IMG/VR virus record: IMGVR_UViG_3300046328_000530
Location: 1-64,000 of that record
Length of the DNA: 64,000 nucleotides
Direction: 5' to 3' (one strand)
From: a virus
Under the pieces are notes generated by a model. It was not told the origin of the DNA. It did no database searches and worked only from the letters and a program-made list of their open reading frames with translations. The position numbers were made by a program, and so were the translations under genes. How positions within the stretch are numbered: the first letter of the stretch is position 1; each line of letters opens with the position of its first letter. This document shows, one piece after another, positions 6,362 to 14,255 of the stretch.

Positions 6362-6542
6362 TTCATACTTATGTGCATCAGATATTTGTTACTATAATTA
6401 TCTCCAGCTATTTTATAATCAAATAAATTATTGTCATAGGTAAATCGCAAAGACTTTTATACAACCAAAGCAAAATATCCTTCATTTCTAAACAATATTC
6501 GTATTCTAATTTTTTTACTTCTTTTCATGAGTTATAAATAAT

Positions 6543-7061
6543 CTACTTCTCTTTATTTTTAGTTACGTCAATAGTTATTTTTACGTCAACACCATTCTTG
6601 AACTCAAGCATCATTCTGATAGCCTTTATCCTATTTTGCTCATCCTTAGTAAAGAAATACTCAGGGTTAGCCACGTAAACACCTCTCTTAACTTGCTGTA
6701 ATAGATTCAGTTTAGATAATGTCTGAAACGATATTCTAACCGTATTATCACTATATGGCTTTTTCTTACCTACCTTATGATCTGTAAAGAACTTAATAAA
6801 ACTGCCTCTAGTCAATTCATTATTAGATATATACCCTCCTGTACTCATATTGTACAGAAGCCATTCAAGCAAATTTTTAGCACAACCCTCTATTTTCATC
6901 AATAAAATCAACGCAGAATGATACCTTTTTACTCCACTAATTGATGAATTAAACCACCCATATTCGTACTCTTTATACTCTTCTCCATCTATACTAACAA
7001 TACAATTGATTTTCTTGACGTACTTTATTGATTTAGTCTTTTTATCCATTTTAATACTCAT
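6543..7061 (-). CDS. winged-helix protein, RepL-like replication initiator candidate
   Basis: 172 aa, basic. A helix-rich middle (ALILLMKIEGCAKNLLEWLL) is followed by a winged-helix region (YSDNTVRISFQTLSKLNLLQ) and by KRGVYVANPEYFFTKDE, very like the wing and the GVYMxNP segment of plasmid RepL initiators. RepL proteins start rolling-circle or theta replication of small plasmids; in a phage it could be an initiator or a repressor. It is the first gene of a leftward unit with a good promoter (7122-7153) flanked by three palindromic repeats, which suggests autoregulation or iteron binding (inference). Confidence 0.5.
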   Translation of the reverse strand: MSIKMDKKTKSIKYVKKINCIVSIDGEEYKEYEYGWFNSSISGVKRYHSALILLMKIEGCAKNLLEWLLYNMSTGGYISNNELTRGSFIKFFTDHKVGKKKPYSDNTVRISFQTLSKLNLLQQVKRGVYVANPEYFFTKDEQNRIKAIRMMLEFKNGVDVKITIDVTKNKEK

Positions 7062-7076
7062 GGTAAATATCTATTT

Positions 7077-7222
7077 AAGATAGCCACACTATCCTATATA
7101 GGCTGTTTTTAAACAGACTCCCAAAGATACTATATAATATCTTAATTATCAAAGTAAAATTAACAATAAATTCTGTAGTTAAGATAGCCACACTATCCTA
7201 CTAAGATAGCCACACTATCCCA
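7077..7222. repeat. three copies of a palindromic operator or iteron
   Basis: AAGATAGCCACACTATCCTA occurs at 7077-7096 and 7181-7200, and with one late change at 7203-7222. The core GATAG-CCACA-CTATC is a 5-bp inverted repeat. Copies 2 and 3 are spaced 22 bp (two helical turns); copy 1 lies in the leader of the gene at 6543, downstream of its promoter. Typical of binding sites for a dimeric regulator or initiator; the neighbouring winged-helix protein is the obvious candidate. Confidence 0.7.
7122..7153 (-). promoter_or_regulatory. leftward early promoter
   Basis: Read leftward: TTTG (7153-7150), 20-bp spacer, TATCTTTG (7129-7122). This fits the Bacteroidota sigma consensus TTTG-N19..21-TAnnTTTG exactly. 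Start of transcription is expected near 7116, giving a leader of about 55 nt to the ATG at 7061 that contains the first palindromic repeat. Confidence 0.65.
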
Positions 7223-7317
7223 ACTATTTAAATAATCGCAGTCAATAGACCCTTAAACCCAATAAACACCGTTTTACAATCCTTATATAATCCAATGCTT
7301 TGCTATTCCTTCCCAAC

Positions 7318-7335
7318 TTATCACAATTATCCATA
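7318..7335. other. two adjacent DnaA-box-like sites, origin candidate
   Basis: TTATCACAA and TTATCCATA follow each other directly; the second differs from TTATCCACA at one position. They lie in the AT-rich divergent region between the leftward and rightward early units. The phage encodes a DnaA domain IV protein (15019-15411) that could bind here. Only sequence similarity supports this. Confidence 0.35.
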
Positions 7336-7503
7336 ACCTCATAATATTTTATCTAAATGACGCATATACCAAACTTATACAGAATACCTGACATAACTAA
7401 TTCCAATAATAACTACCAGAGTTAATTACTTAATTAGAAGTGACGACATCGGTAAGAATATCGGACTATCCCACACAGAACACCCCCCTATCTTTGAAAA
7501 CCC

Positions 7504-7537
7504 AACCATGCTACCTGTCAACCGGGTGGGCATGGTT
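7504..7537. other. strong hairpin in the divergent region
   Basis: AACCATGC / GCATGGTT with an additional inner ACC/GGT pairing around TGTCAACC. It is followed by TTGTAAATATATTTG rather than a clean T-run, so it may be an origin hairpin or RNA structure rather than a terminator. The rest of 7223-7714 shows no gene. Confidence 0.4.
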
Positions 7538-7714
7538 TGTAAATATATTTGATTGCTCAGTTGTATATGGCTAACTACGGCTCAACGATAGCACACACTA
7601 CAGCATGATCATGAGTTACCAGCATCTATTGCGTTGACCATTGCAATACCCAAGCTACGGATCACATCACCAATATAATTTGTTTAAATATCGTTATAGC
7701 AGAATTAAATTTGG

Positions 7715-7744
7715 TTGATGCAGCTCGTTAATTAACTACCTTTG
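7715..7744 (+). promoter_or_regulatory. rightward early promoter
   Basis: TTG (7715-7717), 19-bp spacer, TACCTTTG (7737-7744). Good fit to the Bacteroidota consensus. Transcription should start near 7750 and read the gene at 7808 after a leader that contains a short hairpin (ATCAGG...CCTGAT). Confidence 0.6.
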
Positions 7745-7807
7745 CGCATCAGGTAATAATGCCTGATTTAAAATGGCTTATTTTAAAGCGATACAATCAA
7801 TTAAAAT

Positions 7808-8194
7808 ATGAAAGGTAATACAATTGTTAAGCGAAGCGGAGAAAGTGGATTAAAAGACGTTAAAATAGGTAAATTAGGGATTACACCCTCTTTAAAACCA
7901 AGCAGTATAATACCTTTCCTTCCATTCATTCGATTAAGCATGATATTTAAGCAAAAATTAGGGTTATCTACTCCGTGCATGTACCTATTATTCATGGTTT
8001 ACGAATGTAATATTATTGGTAGTGAAGCTACTGTTAGTAAGCTGTCAGATATGCTGTACGATAGTCATAATGGGTACAGAAGTATACGTTATAGGCTAAT
8101 AACGTTAATATCGAATAATATGGTGTATAAAGTGGATAATAAGTACTACTTGACAGAGCTATCTATTACAGCTATCAGTAATATACAAGTATAG
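7808..8194 (+). CDS. putative winged-helix regulator, first rightward early gene
   Basis: 128 aa, basic N-terminus (MKGNTIVKRSGESGLKDVKI). IPFLPFIRLSMIFKQKLGLS and the segment ATVSKLSDMLYDSHNGYRSI followed by RYRLITLISNNMVYKVDNKYY look like a winged helix (recognition helix, then a beta hairpin), as in MarR- or BlaI-like regulators. No exact family recognised. Position directly after the rightward promoter suggests an early regulator. The codons at its end and the following 450 bp differ in composition from the next genes. Confidence 0.6.
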   Translation: MKGNTIVKRSGESGLKDVKIGKLGITPSLKPSSIIPFLPFIRLSMIFKQKLGLSTPCMYLLFMVYECNIIGSEATVSKLSDMLYDSHNGYRSIRYRLITLISNNMVYKVDNKYYLTELSITAISNIQV

Positions 8195-8293
8195 AAGTAC
8201 ATACTATATATGTATGCTATTCGATATTTAATATTGAAAATAATTTGGCTGATAATGAGAAAGTTAAGTAATAAAAAGGCACTTTAGTAAAAA

Positions 8294-8640
8294 TAAATTT
8301 GGAGAATAAAAAAATCTGCCGTACACTTGTATCGTAGTAACGCAATAGATACTAATCTATAAGTTACTACCCGGTGCTAAGGCGGACAATAGCAGGCGAG
8401 CGAATCGGCCTACATTGATAAGAGTTTACTGTTACTATAAACACATGCCAGGGCGGCAAGCTCTACCGTATGCAGGTTAAAAGCATTTATCATGCAAATA
8501 GTATGAGTGTAGAAGGAGCGAAGTCTAAAAAACTTGGATGCCTATGGTAGTGTCAACTATCTTCATAAGCATAATGCAGCCTATATAATATAGCCGGTTA
8601 CAAGCCCGAATAAATGCAGAGTATGTTTATTTATTTAAAA
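8294..8640 (+). ncRNA. candidate structured non-coding RNA
   Basis: The 450-bp interval 8195-8648 has no convincing gene. A TAAATTTG box stands at 8294-8301. From about 8310 the sequence is clearly richer in GC than its surroundings and contains several hairpins: GTAGTAAC...GTTACTAC (8334-8370) with a second inner stem ATAGAT/ATCTAT, then GC-rich segments such as GGCGGACAATAGCAGGCGAG and GCCAGGGCGGCAAGC. Two nested perfect stems in one hairpin are unlikely by chance. It is not a tRNA and I recognise no known RNA family. Could be a long leader or a free phage RNA. Confidence 0.4.
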
Positions 8641-8648
8641 AAGAAATC

Positions 8649-8822
8649 ATGAAAAAATTAATTGTAGCAATGACCCTAATGACAGCACTTAGTAGCTGTT
8701 CGCTTAAAAAAGAAATACCATCAATGGAGTACAGATGTACATACGATGGCAATAGTACAGAGGTGCAATGCTTAAGAGCTTCGGATTCTGATAGTGAGTA
8801 TTGCAAAAAACACAAAAATTAA
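8649..8822 (+). CDS. small phage lipoprotein (57 aa)
   Basis: MKKLIVAMTLMTALSSC is a signal peptide with lipobox LSSC, so the mature protein would start at Cys17 and sit in a membrane. The 41-residue mature part has four cysteines (YRCTYDGN, VQCLRAS, YCKKHKN). Such early lipoproteins can block superinfection or alter the host envelope (inference). Preceded by an A-rich leader. Confidence 0.6.
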   Translation: MKKLIVAMTLMTALSSCSLKKEIPSMEYRCTYDGNSTEVQCLRASDSDSEYCKKHKN

Positions 8823-8864
8823 TCATCAAATAAATAATCATTTTAAAAACTAAAAACTAAAGAC

Positions 8865-9119
8865 ATGAAAACTTTAAACACAGTATTAGGCCCCGTTACT
8901 ATCACAGATGCAAGAATCCAGAAAGCATCTGGTTATGGTCAGTATACCATAATCATTGAAATTGAATTTGAAGGAAAAAAAATCACAATTAAAGAACACT
9001 CGAATGATAGCCGCCTTTTTGATAAAGCATACGGAGAAGATGACCATGCGGCAATAGTTATGGAAGATGCTAAAAACATCATAGAAGATGCAGTTGATGA
9101 CTATATCCACTCATTGTAA
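8865..9119 (+). CDS. hypothetical protein (84 aa)
   Basis: Begins MKTLNTVLGPVTITDARIQK and ends VDDYIHSL. Alternating beta strands (YTIIIEIEFEGKKITIKEH) followed by an acidic helix. No family recognised. Start is preceded by the leader TTAAAAACTAAAAACTAAAG, a pattern repeated before the next two genes. Confidence 0.6.
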   Translation: MKTLNTVLGPVTITDARIQKASGYGQYTIIIEIEFEGKKITIKEHSNDSRLFDKAYGEDDHAAIVMEDAKNIIEDAVDDYIHSL

Positions 9120-9155
9120 TTCAAATAACCATAAAAAATTAAAAACTAAAAAATC

Positions 9156-9419
9156 ATGAAAAAATTAATATTAACTATCGCTATCGCATTAACTTCATTA
9201 ATAACAGTAGCACAGCCGAAGTCAACCAAAGATGCACAGGGTAACTATTTACAAGTAAAATCAGATCACGAAAGTACTCCTGCAAAAATTACAGGGAAAA
9301 CCTTTACAACTTCAAAAGGTGAAGTTTTTCCTGTAATGGAAAGCAAAAACGGTAAACTGTTTATTGTAAGAACAGCAAAAGTTTCAGGAAAGCAGTACAA
9401 ACAATACTTACAAGACTGA
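9156..9419 (+). CDS. small secreted protein (87 aa)
   Basis: MKKLILTIAIALTSLITVAQ is a Sec signal peptide with cleavage after ITVAQ. The mature part (KDAQGNYLQVKSDHESTP, TGKTFTTSKGEVFPVMESKN, GKLFIVRTAKVSGKQYKQYL) looks like the small beta-rich proteins often found in Bacteroidota phages. Export would place it in the periplasm. Function unknown. Confidence 0.6.
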   Translation: MKKLILTIAIALTSLITVAQPKSTKDAQGNYLQVKSDHESTPAKITGKTFTTSKGEVFPVMESKNGKLFIVRTAKVSGKQYKQYLQD

Positions 9420-9461
9420 TTATTAAACAATAGTATAACCAAACAAAAAAAACTAAATAAG

Positions 9462-9668
9462 ATGGAATTAAAAAACAAAGTTTACAGACCTTTCAAATCA
9501 CGTTTAATGAATAAAGAGTCTATTCTTTTATGTGACAAGGCATATGCAATGCCAATGACTTACAACGGAGAAGCACAGGCAGAAAAGGCGGCTAAAAAAT
9601 ACAATGGTAAAGCAATTCGTATTCCAATGCAGATGAATAGATACTATATTGAAAAACAGTACCTATGA
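9462..9668 (+). CDS. hypothetical protein (68 aa)
   Basis: MELKNKVYRPFKSRLMNKES..., basic, ending MQMNRYYIEKQYL. No domain recognised. It follows the secreted protein by 42 bp with the same kind of A-rich leader and is read in the same early unit. Confidence 0.55.
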   Translation: MELKNKVYRPFKSRLMNKESILLCDKAYAMPMTYNGEAQAEKAAKKYNGKAIRIPMQMNRYYIEKQYL

Positions 9669-9686
9669 AAATAACCAATAAACAAA

Positions 9687-10220
9687 ATGGAAACTACACT
9701 ATTTGAAGTAAAATTCAACAACGGAAGTAAATTTAATGTTTTTTGTTCTGGCTCTGTAAAAATGCCTTATCATAAGGGTGATCTGCTTTGGGTAAGAGAA
9801 ACCTGGAGTCAAGGAAGTATTGAAAACGGAAAGCACACAGGCATTAGGTATAAGGCAGATGATGAAAGTTATAATGTAAGATGGAAGCCCTCCATCTTCA
9901 TGCCTAAAGAAGCTGCACGTATATGGTTAAAAATTACGGATATAAAAGTTGAACGCCTGCAAGATATAACTGAAGCTATAAATGAAGGTGTGTTACTACA
10001 CAAACATGGTATACATTGGCTGAACTATATACATGAGAAATGGGAAACTACCCAGTTTATTTATAGCAGTGATACTGCTAAAAAAAGCTTTTTAACGTTG
10101 TGGAGCAGTATTAATAATAACGGTATTTGGGCGCAAACAATGATAGCTAATCCCCAGGTTTGGGTAGTGAGTTTTGAAGTAGTTAGTAAAACCGGAAAGC
10201 CAAAGGAGGTGAAATCATGA
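9687..10220 (+). CDS. phage ASCH/PUA-fold-like protein
   Basis: 177 aa. LLWVRETWSQGSIENGKHTG, WKPSIFMPKEAARIWLKITD and VERLQDITEAINEGVL match a family found in many phages (the tail of enterobacterial examples reads K-W-R-P-S-I-H-M-P-x-x-A-S-R-I then V-x-R-L-Q-D-I). The fold is thought to be ASCH-like, binding nucleic acid or a modified base; the true role is not known. The stop overlaps the next start (ATGA), so translation is coupled. Confidence 0.7.
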   Translation: METTLFEVKFNNGSKFNVFCSGSVKMPYHKGDLLWVRETWSQGSIENGKHTGIRYKADDESYNVRWKPSIFMPKEAARIWLKITDIKVERLQDITEAINEGVLLHKHGIHWLNYIHEKWETTQFIYSSDTAKKSFLTLWSSINNNGIWAQTMIANPQVWVVSFEVVSKTGKPKEVKS

Positions 10221-10765
10221 GTTACGGAACCGTTCAACAGGTTGGAAGCCTGTATAAAATAGATTGCAAACCAATTCCTAAAATAAAAAAAAATATGATA
10301 ACTATAATTAATGGCAATGAAGAGGAGGTTGTTTATATTGATTATAAAAAAGGCAATATACCACATCAAGTATATACGGCTGATAGTGATGGATGGATGC
10401 ATTCTTGGGATTTTTTTTGTAACAATGGGGATAAAAAAGATATTAGTTTTTATAATTCGGGTAGTGGTGGAAATAAAAAATCAATAGAGGCTTCAAATTG
10501 GGCTAAAGGCTTTAAAGGTAAATATTGGTTGGGACAAGGGTGTGATTTAAACGGTAAATCAAATGGGATAAAACTCGAAAAACCTTTAAGAATAAAAGGA
10601 TATTATTGCTCATCTATAAATCCATTTAAAGTTGGCGAAGAAACAAATAGTAGAGAGTATTGCGAAAAATGTGAATTTGAAAGTACTGAATTTTGCTACA
10701 AACATAAATACGAAGACAATGAAGGAAATGAGCGCTGGATTAGTGATAATAAATATTCAGGCTAA
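10217..10765 (+). CDS. hypothetical Cys-containing protein (182 aa)
   Basis: Overlaps the ASCH-like gene by 4 bp. N-terminal MSYGTVQQVGSLYKIDCKPI; C-terminal cluster REYCEKCEFESTEFCYKHKY with C-x2-C and C-x3-H could bind zinc. No family recognised. Confidence 0.6.
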   Translation: MSYGTVQQVGSLYKIDCKPIPKIKKNMITIINGNEEEVVYIDYKKGNIPHQVYTADSDGWMHSWDFFCNNGDKKDISFYNSGSGGNKKSIEASNWAKGFKGKYWLGQGCDLNGKSNGIKLEKPLRIKGYYCSSINPFKVGEETNSREYCEKCEFESTEFCYKHKYEDNEGNERWISDNKYSG

Positions 10766-10844
10766 TTTTTAACCACTTAGAACACACACAGGTGGGGAGG
10801 TTTTTAAAACTTGCACTTTTTAAATACACTTTAAATTTAATACG

Positions 10845-11024
10845 ATGGACATACCATTTTACATAAACAAGAAAAATAAATTCTCTAAATACTACTTTGA
10901 TTCAAAAAATAACAAGTGGATATACAAAGATAATTTAAATGTTTACATTTTAGGATTAAAAACTAACAGAACTATTGACAGGGATAAAAAAATTAGAAAA
11001 TCAAGATACGATTTAAAGTATTAA
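10845..11024 (+). CDS. small basic hypothetical protein (59 aa)
   Basis: MDIPFYINKKNKFSKYYFDS... rich in Lys, Tyr and Asn, ending RKSRYDLKY. ATG preceded by TTTAAATTTAATACG. Good spacing to its neighbours (79 bp and 9 bp). No family recognised. Confidence 0.5.
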   Translation: MDIPFYINKKNKFSKYYFDSKNNKWIYKDNLNVYILGLKTNRTIDRDKKIRKSRYDLKY

Positions 11025-11033
11025 AATTATAGA

Positions 11034-11324
11034 ATGAGATCACTTATAAAAGAAACAACGGAAGATACCCTGATTGAATACCTATCAGAGCTAACCATAG
11101 ACGAGTTTGAAACACTTCTTAGGTATTGCGGAAAGTATCTGTTTACATGCATGGATAACCCTGCTATAAACCTTCATTTAGAACGAATATACGACTATAG
11201 GGGTATTTGGCGTGTCGAGTTTACAGATAGTTCGTTTAATATAGAAACATACACCTATAAAATATCAGAACTAACAACAGAAGATCAACAAGAAATAATT
11301 AACACAATTCAAGAAATTATATAA
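11034..11324 (+). CDS. hypothetical protein (96 aa)
   Basis: Begins MRSLIKETTEDTLIEYLSEL. The string ELTIDEFET occurs in this protein and, at DNA level (GAGCTAACCATAGACGAGTT), again in the Gp157-like gene at 12222, which suggests exchange or a shared short motif. Ends TTEDQQEIINTIQEII. No family recognised. Two bases before the ERF gene. Confidence 0.55.
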   Translation: MRSLIKETTEDTLIEYLSELTIDEFETLLRYCGKYLFTCMDNPAINLHLERIYDYRGIWRVEFTDSSFNIETYTYKISELTTEDQQEIINTIQEII

Positions 11325-11326
11325 TC

Positions 11327-12016
11327 ATGACAAATAAGACTATTAACATATACCAAAAACTTCTTTGCATTCAGAAAAGAGTAATAGGGCTTGGAAAAGA
11401 TAAGGCAGGTTTCAATTACAGATATGTAACTGGAGATAAAGTAATAGGAGAGATTAAGCCCATAATGAATGAACTTGGCCTAATACTAAAACAAGAGGTG
11501 CTTTCAATAGAGAATATACGTCAGGATTATAACACAAAGTTAGGAGCAAAAAGCGAGATTCTGTCAAAAGTAATGATGAGATTTACATGGGTTGATTGCG
11601 AAACAGGGGAAAAGGATGAAAACTTATTCGGAGCTAACGGGCAGAATGATTTTGATAAAGGTTGCGGGTCTGCATTTACGTATGCAGAGAGGTATTTTTT
11701 ATTAAAATTCTTCCATATTGCAACAGATGAGGATGATATAGATAACCCTGACAGACAAACTACAGCAGTTGCCCAACCAAATGTAACACCATTTAAGCCA
11801 CAGGAACGACATTCAGAACCTATAATCCACCCAGATTTGCTTCCGGGAACTGATAAATGGCTTGTTTGCGTCAACGGGATAGCAGAAGGAAAAGCAACCG
11901 TTGAGAAAATTAAACTTAAAAACACGCTTAGTGTAGCAAATGAAAAACTTCTTGAAAAAGAAGCACAAACGATTAAACAAGAATTGGATAAAATCGCAAA
12001 CCCTAAACTAAAATAA
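11327..12016 (+). CDS. erf: ERF family single-strand annealing protein
   Basis: Anneals complementary ssDNA in phage recombination (family knowledge). N-terminal YQKLLCIQKRVIGLGKDKAG and FNYRYVTGDKVIGEIKPIMN, then FTWVDCETGEKDENLFGANG and GSAFTYAERYFLLKFFHIA followed by TDEDDIDNP, which is the ERF signature (S-A-x-T-Y-A-x-R-Y with D-x-D-D). 229 aa is typical. Clusters with the Gp157-like, RuvC-like and ssDNA-binding genes as a recombination and replication module. Confidence 0.9.
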   Translation: MTNKTINIYQKLLCIQKRVIGLGKDKAGFNYRYVTGDKVIGEIKPIMNELGLILKQEVLSIENIRQDYNTKLGAKSEILSKVMMRFTWVDCETGEKDENLFGANGQNDFDKGCGSAFTYAERYFLLKFFHIATDEDDIDNPDRQTTAVAQPNVTPFKPQERHSEPIIHPDLLPGTDKWLVCVNGIAEGKATVEKIKLKNTLSVANEKLLEKEAQTIKQELDKIANPKLK

Positions 12017-12018
12017 TC

Positions 12019-12615
12019 ATGTCAGGATCAAAAAATACATTTATGGAAGAGCAAGAGAAATTTATTCCTCAAATTCAAAGAGAAGAAACAAAAATTACCT
12101 TTGAACTCCCATTAATAGCACCTAAACGCTCTATTTACAACATAGAGCTTGACCATTTAGAAATAATGGCAGAAATAGAAAACAATGAAGGTGAAATTAC
12201 AGAAGAAATTGCAGAAAAGTTAGAGCTAACCATAGACGAGTTTGAAACTAAAGCGACTTCTTATGCTTATGTAATCAAGCATTATGATGACGAGTTGGCT
12301 AACATACAAAACGAAGTAGACAGGCTAAGGAAAATTGCGTTAAGCAAGATTAACGCCAGAGAGGGAGTTAAAGGGCGTATATATGCTGCCATGATTCGGT
12401 TTAATATAGATAAAGTAGAAAATAATAACATTAAGCTGTCCTTTCGTAAATCACAAAGCCTTGTAATAGACGAGGGAGCGGTTATCCCCGATAATTACAT
12501 AAATGTAAAGGAGGTAGAAACAATTGATAAGAAGGCTTTAAAAGAGGCTATTTTAGAGGGTTCTACTTTTGCTGGTATTTATGTATCCGAAAACAAGAAT
12601 TTACAAATCCGTTAG
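12019..12615 (+). CDS. Gp157 family (siphovirus Gp157-like) protein
   Basis: 198 aa. N-terminal IYNIELDHLEIMAEIENNEG, the conserved ITEEIAEKLELTIDEFETKA, coiled coil around DDELANIQNEVDRLRKIALS and the IKLSFRKSQSLVIDEGAVIP block with a C-terminal KKALKEAILEG are the layout of the siphovirus Gp157 family. That family is linked to recombination modules and once to phage resistance. ERF and Gp157 genes are commonly neighbours, as here (3 bp apart). Confidence 0.85.
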   Translation: MSGSKNTFMEEQEKFIPQIQREETKITFELPLIAPKRSIYNIELDHLEIMAEIENNEGEITEEIAEKLELTIDEFETKATSYAYVIKHYDDELANIQNEVDRLRKIALSKINAREGVKGRIYAAMIRFNIDKVENNNIKLSFRKSQSLVIDEGAVIPDNYINVKEVETIDKKALKEAILEGSTFAGIYVSENKNLQIR

Positions 12616-12620
12616 AACAA

Positions 12621-12860
12621 ATGAAAAGTATTAGCACAGAAAAATCAAGATTAACACTAAAGCAATTCTTTAACCTGCACAAGATACCTGTACACTATGT
12701 GGCAACTTTAGCAGTTATGAATAGATCTCTTCTTCATAACTACATATCAGGAGTTAGTAAGCCAAGCAATAAACAACTGAAAAGAATTGAATTAGCAATT
12801 CACAAGTTAAGCGACGATATCAAATCAGTAAAATTAATAATAGGCAAAAATGAGTTCTGA
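12621..12860 (+). CDS. helix-turn-helix-like small protein
   Basis: 79 aa. LTLKQFFNLHKIPVHYVATL followed by AVMNRSLLHNYISGVSKPSN is a helix-turn-helix of Xre/Cro character (Y-I-S-G-x-x-K-P-S motif). Probably a DNA-binding regulator. Overlaps the RuvC-like gene by 11 bp. Confidence 0.6.
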   Translation: MKSISTEKSRLTLKQFFNLHKIPVHYVATLAVMNRSLLHNYISGVSKPSNKQLKRIELAIHKLSDDIKSVKLIIGKNEF

Positions 12861-13302
12861 AATTAATATATTAGCCATTGATCAAGCAAGCAATGCTGGG
12901 TGGTGTACGAAAAATGGTTATGGAGTTTGGGACTTTAATACAAGGCGTGATGAATCTTCTGGTATGAAAATGCTCAGGTTTCGATCAAAACTTGTAGAGG
13001 TTTGCAAATTAGAGGAAATTAACCTTATTGTTTACGAAAGAGTTGCTGGTCAACATAAAAACTCTATTATTCATGCCGCTAAAATGGTGGCTATGATTGA
13101 GACTTTTTGCGAAGAGAATAATATAAACTATAAAGCCGTATCAGCAAGTGAGATTAAGAAATTTGCAACAGGAAAGGGAAATGCAAATAAAGATAAGATG
13201 ATTGAATCTGCAAGAGTTCAATACGGATATGATGGGAATGATGATAATGAAGCAGATGCTATACATATTTATCATCACACAATATCAGACCTTAATATTT
13301 AG
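12850..13302 (+). CDS. RuvC-like Holliday junction resolvase
   Basis: RNase H-fold nuclease for branched DNA (family knowledge). First acidic residue in ILAIDQASNAGWC, the second in LIVYERVAGQHKN, and the pair in YDGNDDNEADAIHI; KAVSASEIKKFATGKGNANK is the RuvC-like lysine segment. 150 aa matches phage RuvC homologues. Resolves recombination intermediates before packaging. Confidence 0.85.
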   Translation: MSSEINILAIDQASNAGWCTKNGYGVWDFNTRRDESSGMKMLRFRSKLVEVCKLEEINLIVYERVAGQHKNSIIHAAKMVAMIETFCEENNINYKAVSASEIKKFATGKGNANKDKMIESARVQYGYDGNDDNEADAIHIYHHTISDLNI

Positions 13303-13328
13303 TGAATCACAATTTAAACCAATTAATT

Positions 13329-13490
13329 ATGACAACTTTACCAAGAAAACAAAATCCATTCTTTGAAGAGGATTTTAATTACAAACAAATTGACGATTCT
13401 GTCATGTACGACAGAGAACGGGAAGAAGAAATAAACTACGGTGTTGAAGATTTTGATGATGATTACGAAAGCGAGGTAGATCATGAGTAG
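13329..13490 (+). CDS. small acidic hypothetical protein (53 aa)
   Basis: MTTLPRKQNPFFEEDFNYKQ, ending in a strongly acidic stretch (EDFDDDYESEVDHE). A GTG at 13302 would lengthen it by 9 residues, but the ATG at 13329 has the better leader. Such acidic tails can mimic DNA or bind basic proteins (inference). Overlaps the next gene by 8 bp. Confidence 0.5.
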   Translation: MTTLPRKQNPFFEEDFNYKQIDDSVMYDREREEEINYGVEDFDDDYESEVDHE

Positions 13491-13659
13491 TTCAGATAAA
13501 ACCAATATTGAAGTGCTGAAAATTTCACTTGTAATGGCTAAGAAAATATTCAACGAAAGTAAATACCTTTCAGAGGAGTTTATAGGAGGCTTTAAATGCG
13601 CTATGGATATGGCACTTGATAGAGTTGAAAACATACTGGAAGAAAGAGACATTAAATAA
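13483..13659 (+). CDS. small hypothetical protein (58 aa)
   Basis: MSSSDKTNIEVLKISLVMAK, ending DRVENILEERDIK. Helical, no family recognised. Overlaps the acidic protein gene, and its stop lies 19 bp before the next start. Confidence 0.5.
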   Translation: MSSSDKTNIEVLKISLVMAKKIFNESKYLSEEFIGGFKCAMDMALDRVENILEERDIK

Positions 13660-13678
13660 AATAATTAAAATTAATGTT

Positions 13679-14242
13679 ATGGAAAGAAATATCTACAAAA
13701 TAGGAAAAGAATTGTACATCACTTCTGATGAAAAGGTCTCGCCAAGCCAAGATTGGTACAATGAATTTTTGTCTTGTTGTAAATCAAAAGAAGAATGTCA
13801 TTGTAATAAAAAAAGAAGTATTCAATCAACGGTATATCCGGCAGTATACCGCCCTTTTATCAAAAATAATCAAACTAAAGCAATGATAAGAAGATTTAAT
13901 TTCTGGGGATTTTACATCAGGAGCGAAGCAAAAAAAAATAGTTTACCAACCGCAAAAATGATAGTTGGTACAATCAAAGTTGAGCCGGTTACCGCTTCAG
14001 AAAAGATGGAGAACCTTGTCGATCAGGCTTATGAAGTATTAACCCTGAATAGAAATCCTATAGAAGATAATAAAAAACTTCAGGCCACGGAAATGGATCA
14101 TAAAACATATCAAAATCAAGGTAGACGGCCGGATCAAATGGAATATGATGCTAACTGGGGTTTTAGATGCATTACATGTATAGTAGTAATCATTGCACTG
14201 ATAGTAGCAGCCAAATACTTCAATTTAAGTATTAACAACTAA
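13679..14242 (+). CDS. hypothetical protein with C-terminal membrane helix (187 aa)
   Basis: Start chosen at 13679 (MERNIYKIGKELYI); the upstream frame to 13616 overlaps the previous gene. A Cys cluster (FLSCCKSKEECHCNKKR) lies near residue 33. The C-terminus CITCIVVIIALIVAAKYF is a clear transmembrane helix, so it is a tail-anchored membrane protein facing the cytoplasm (inference). No family recognised. Confidence 0.6.
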   Translation: MERNIYKIGKELYITSDEKVSPSQDWYNEFLSCCKSKEECHCNKKRSIQSTVYPAVYRPFIKNNQTKAMIRRFNFWGFYIRSEAKKNSLPTAKMIVGTIKVEPVTASEKMENLVDQAYEVLTLNRNPIEDNKKLQATEMDHKTYQNQGRRPDQMEYDANWGFRCITCIVVIIALIVAAKYFNLSINN

Positions 14243-14255
14243 ATATAGAACCAAA

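Noticed and set aside
7504-7537. Intrinsic terminator
   Set aside because: The hairpin is good, but it is followed by TTGTAAATATATTTG rather than a T-run, and no gene ends here.
8310-8640. tRNA or tmRNA gene
   Set aside because: No cloverleaf, no T-arm consensus and no CCA end could be placed.
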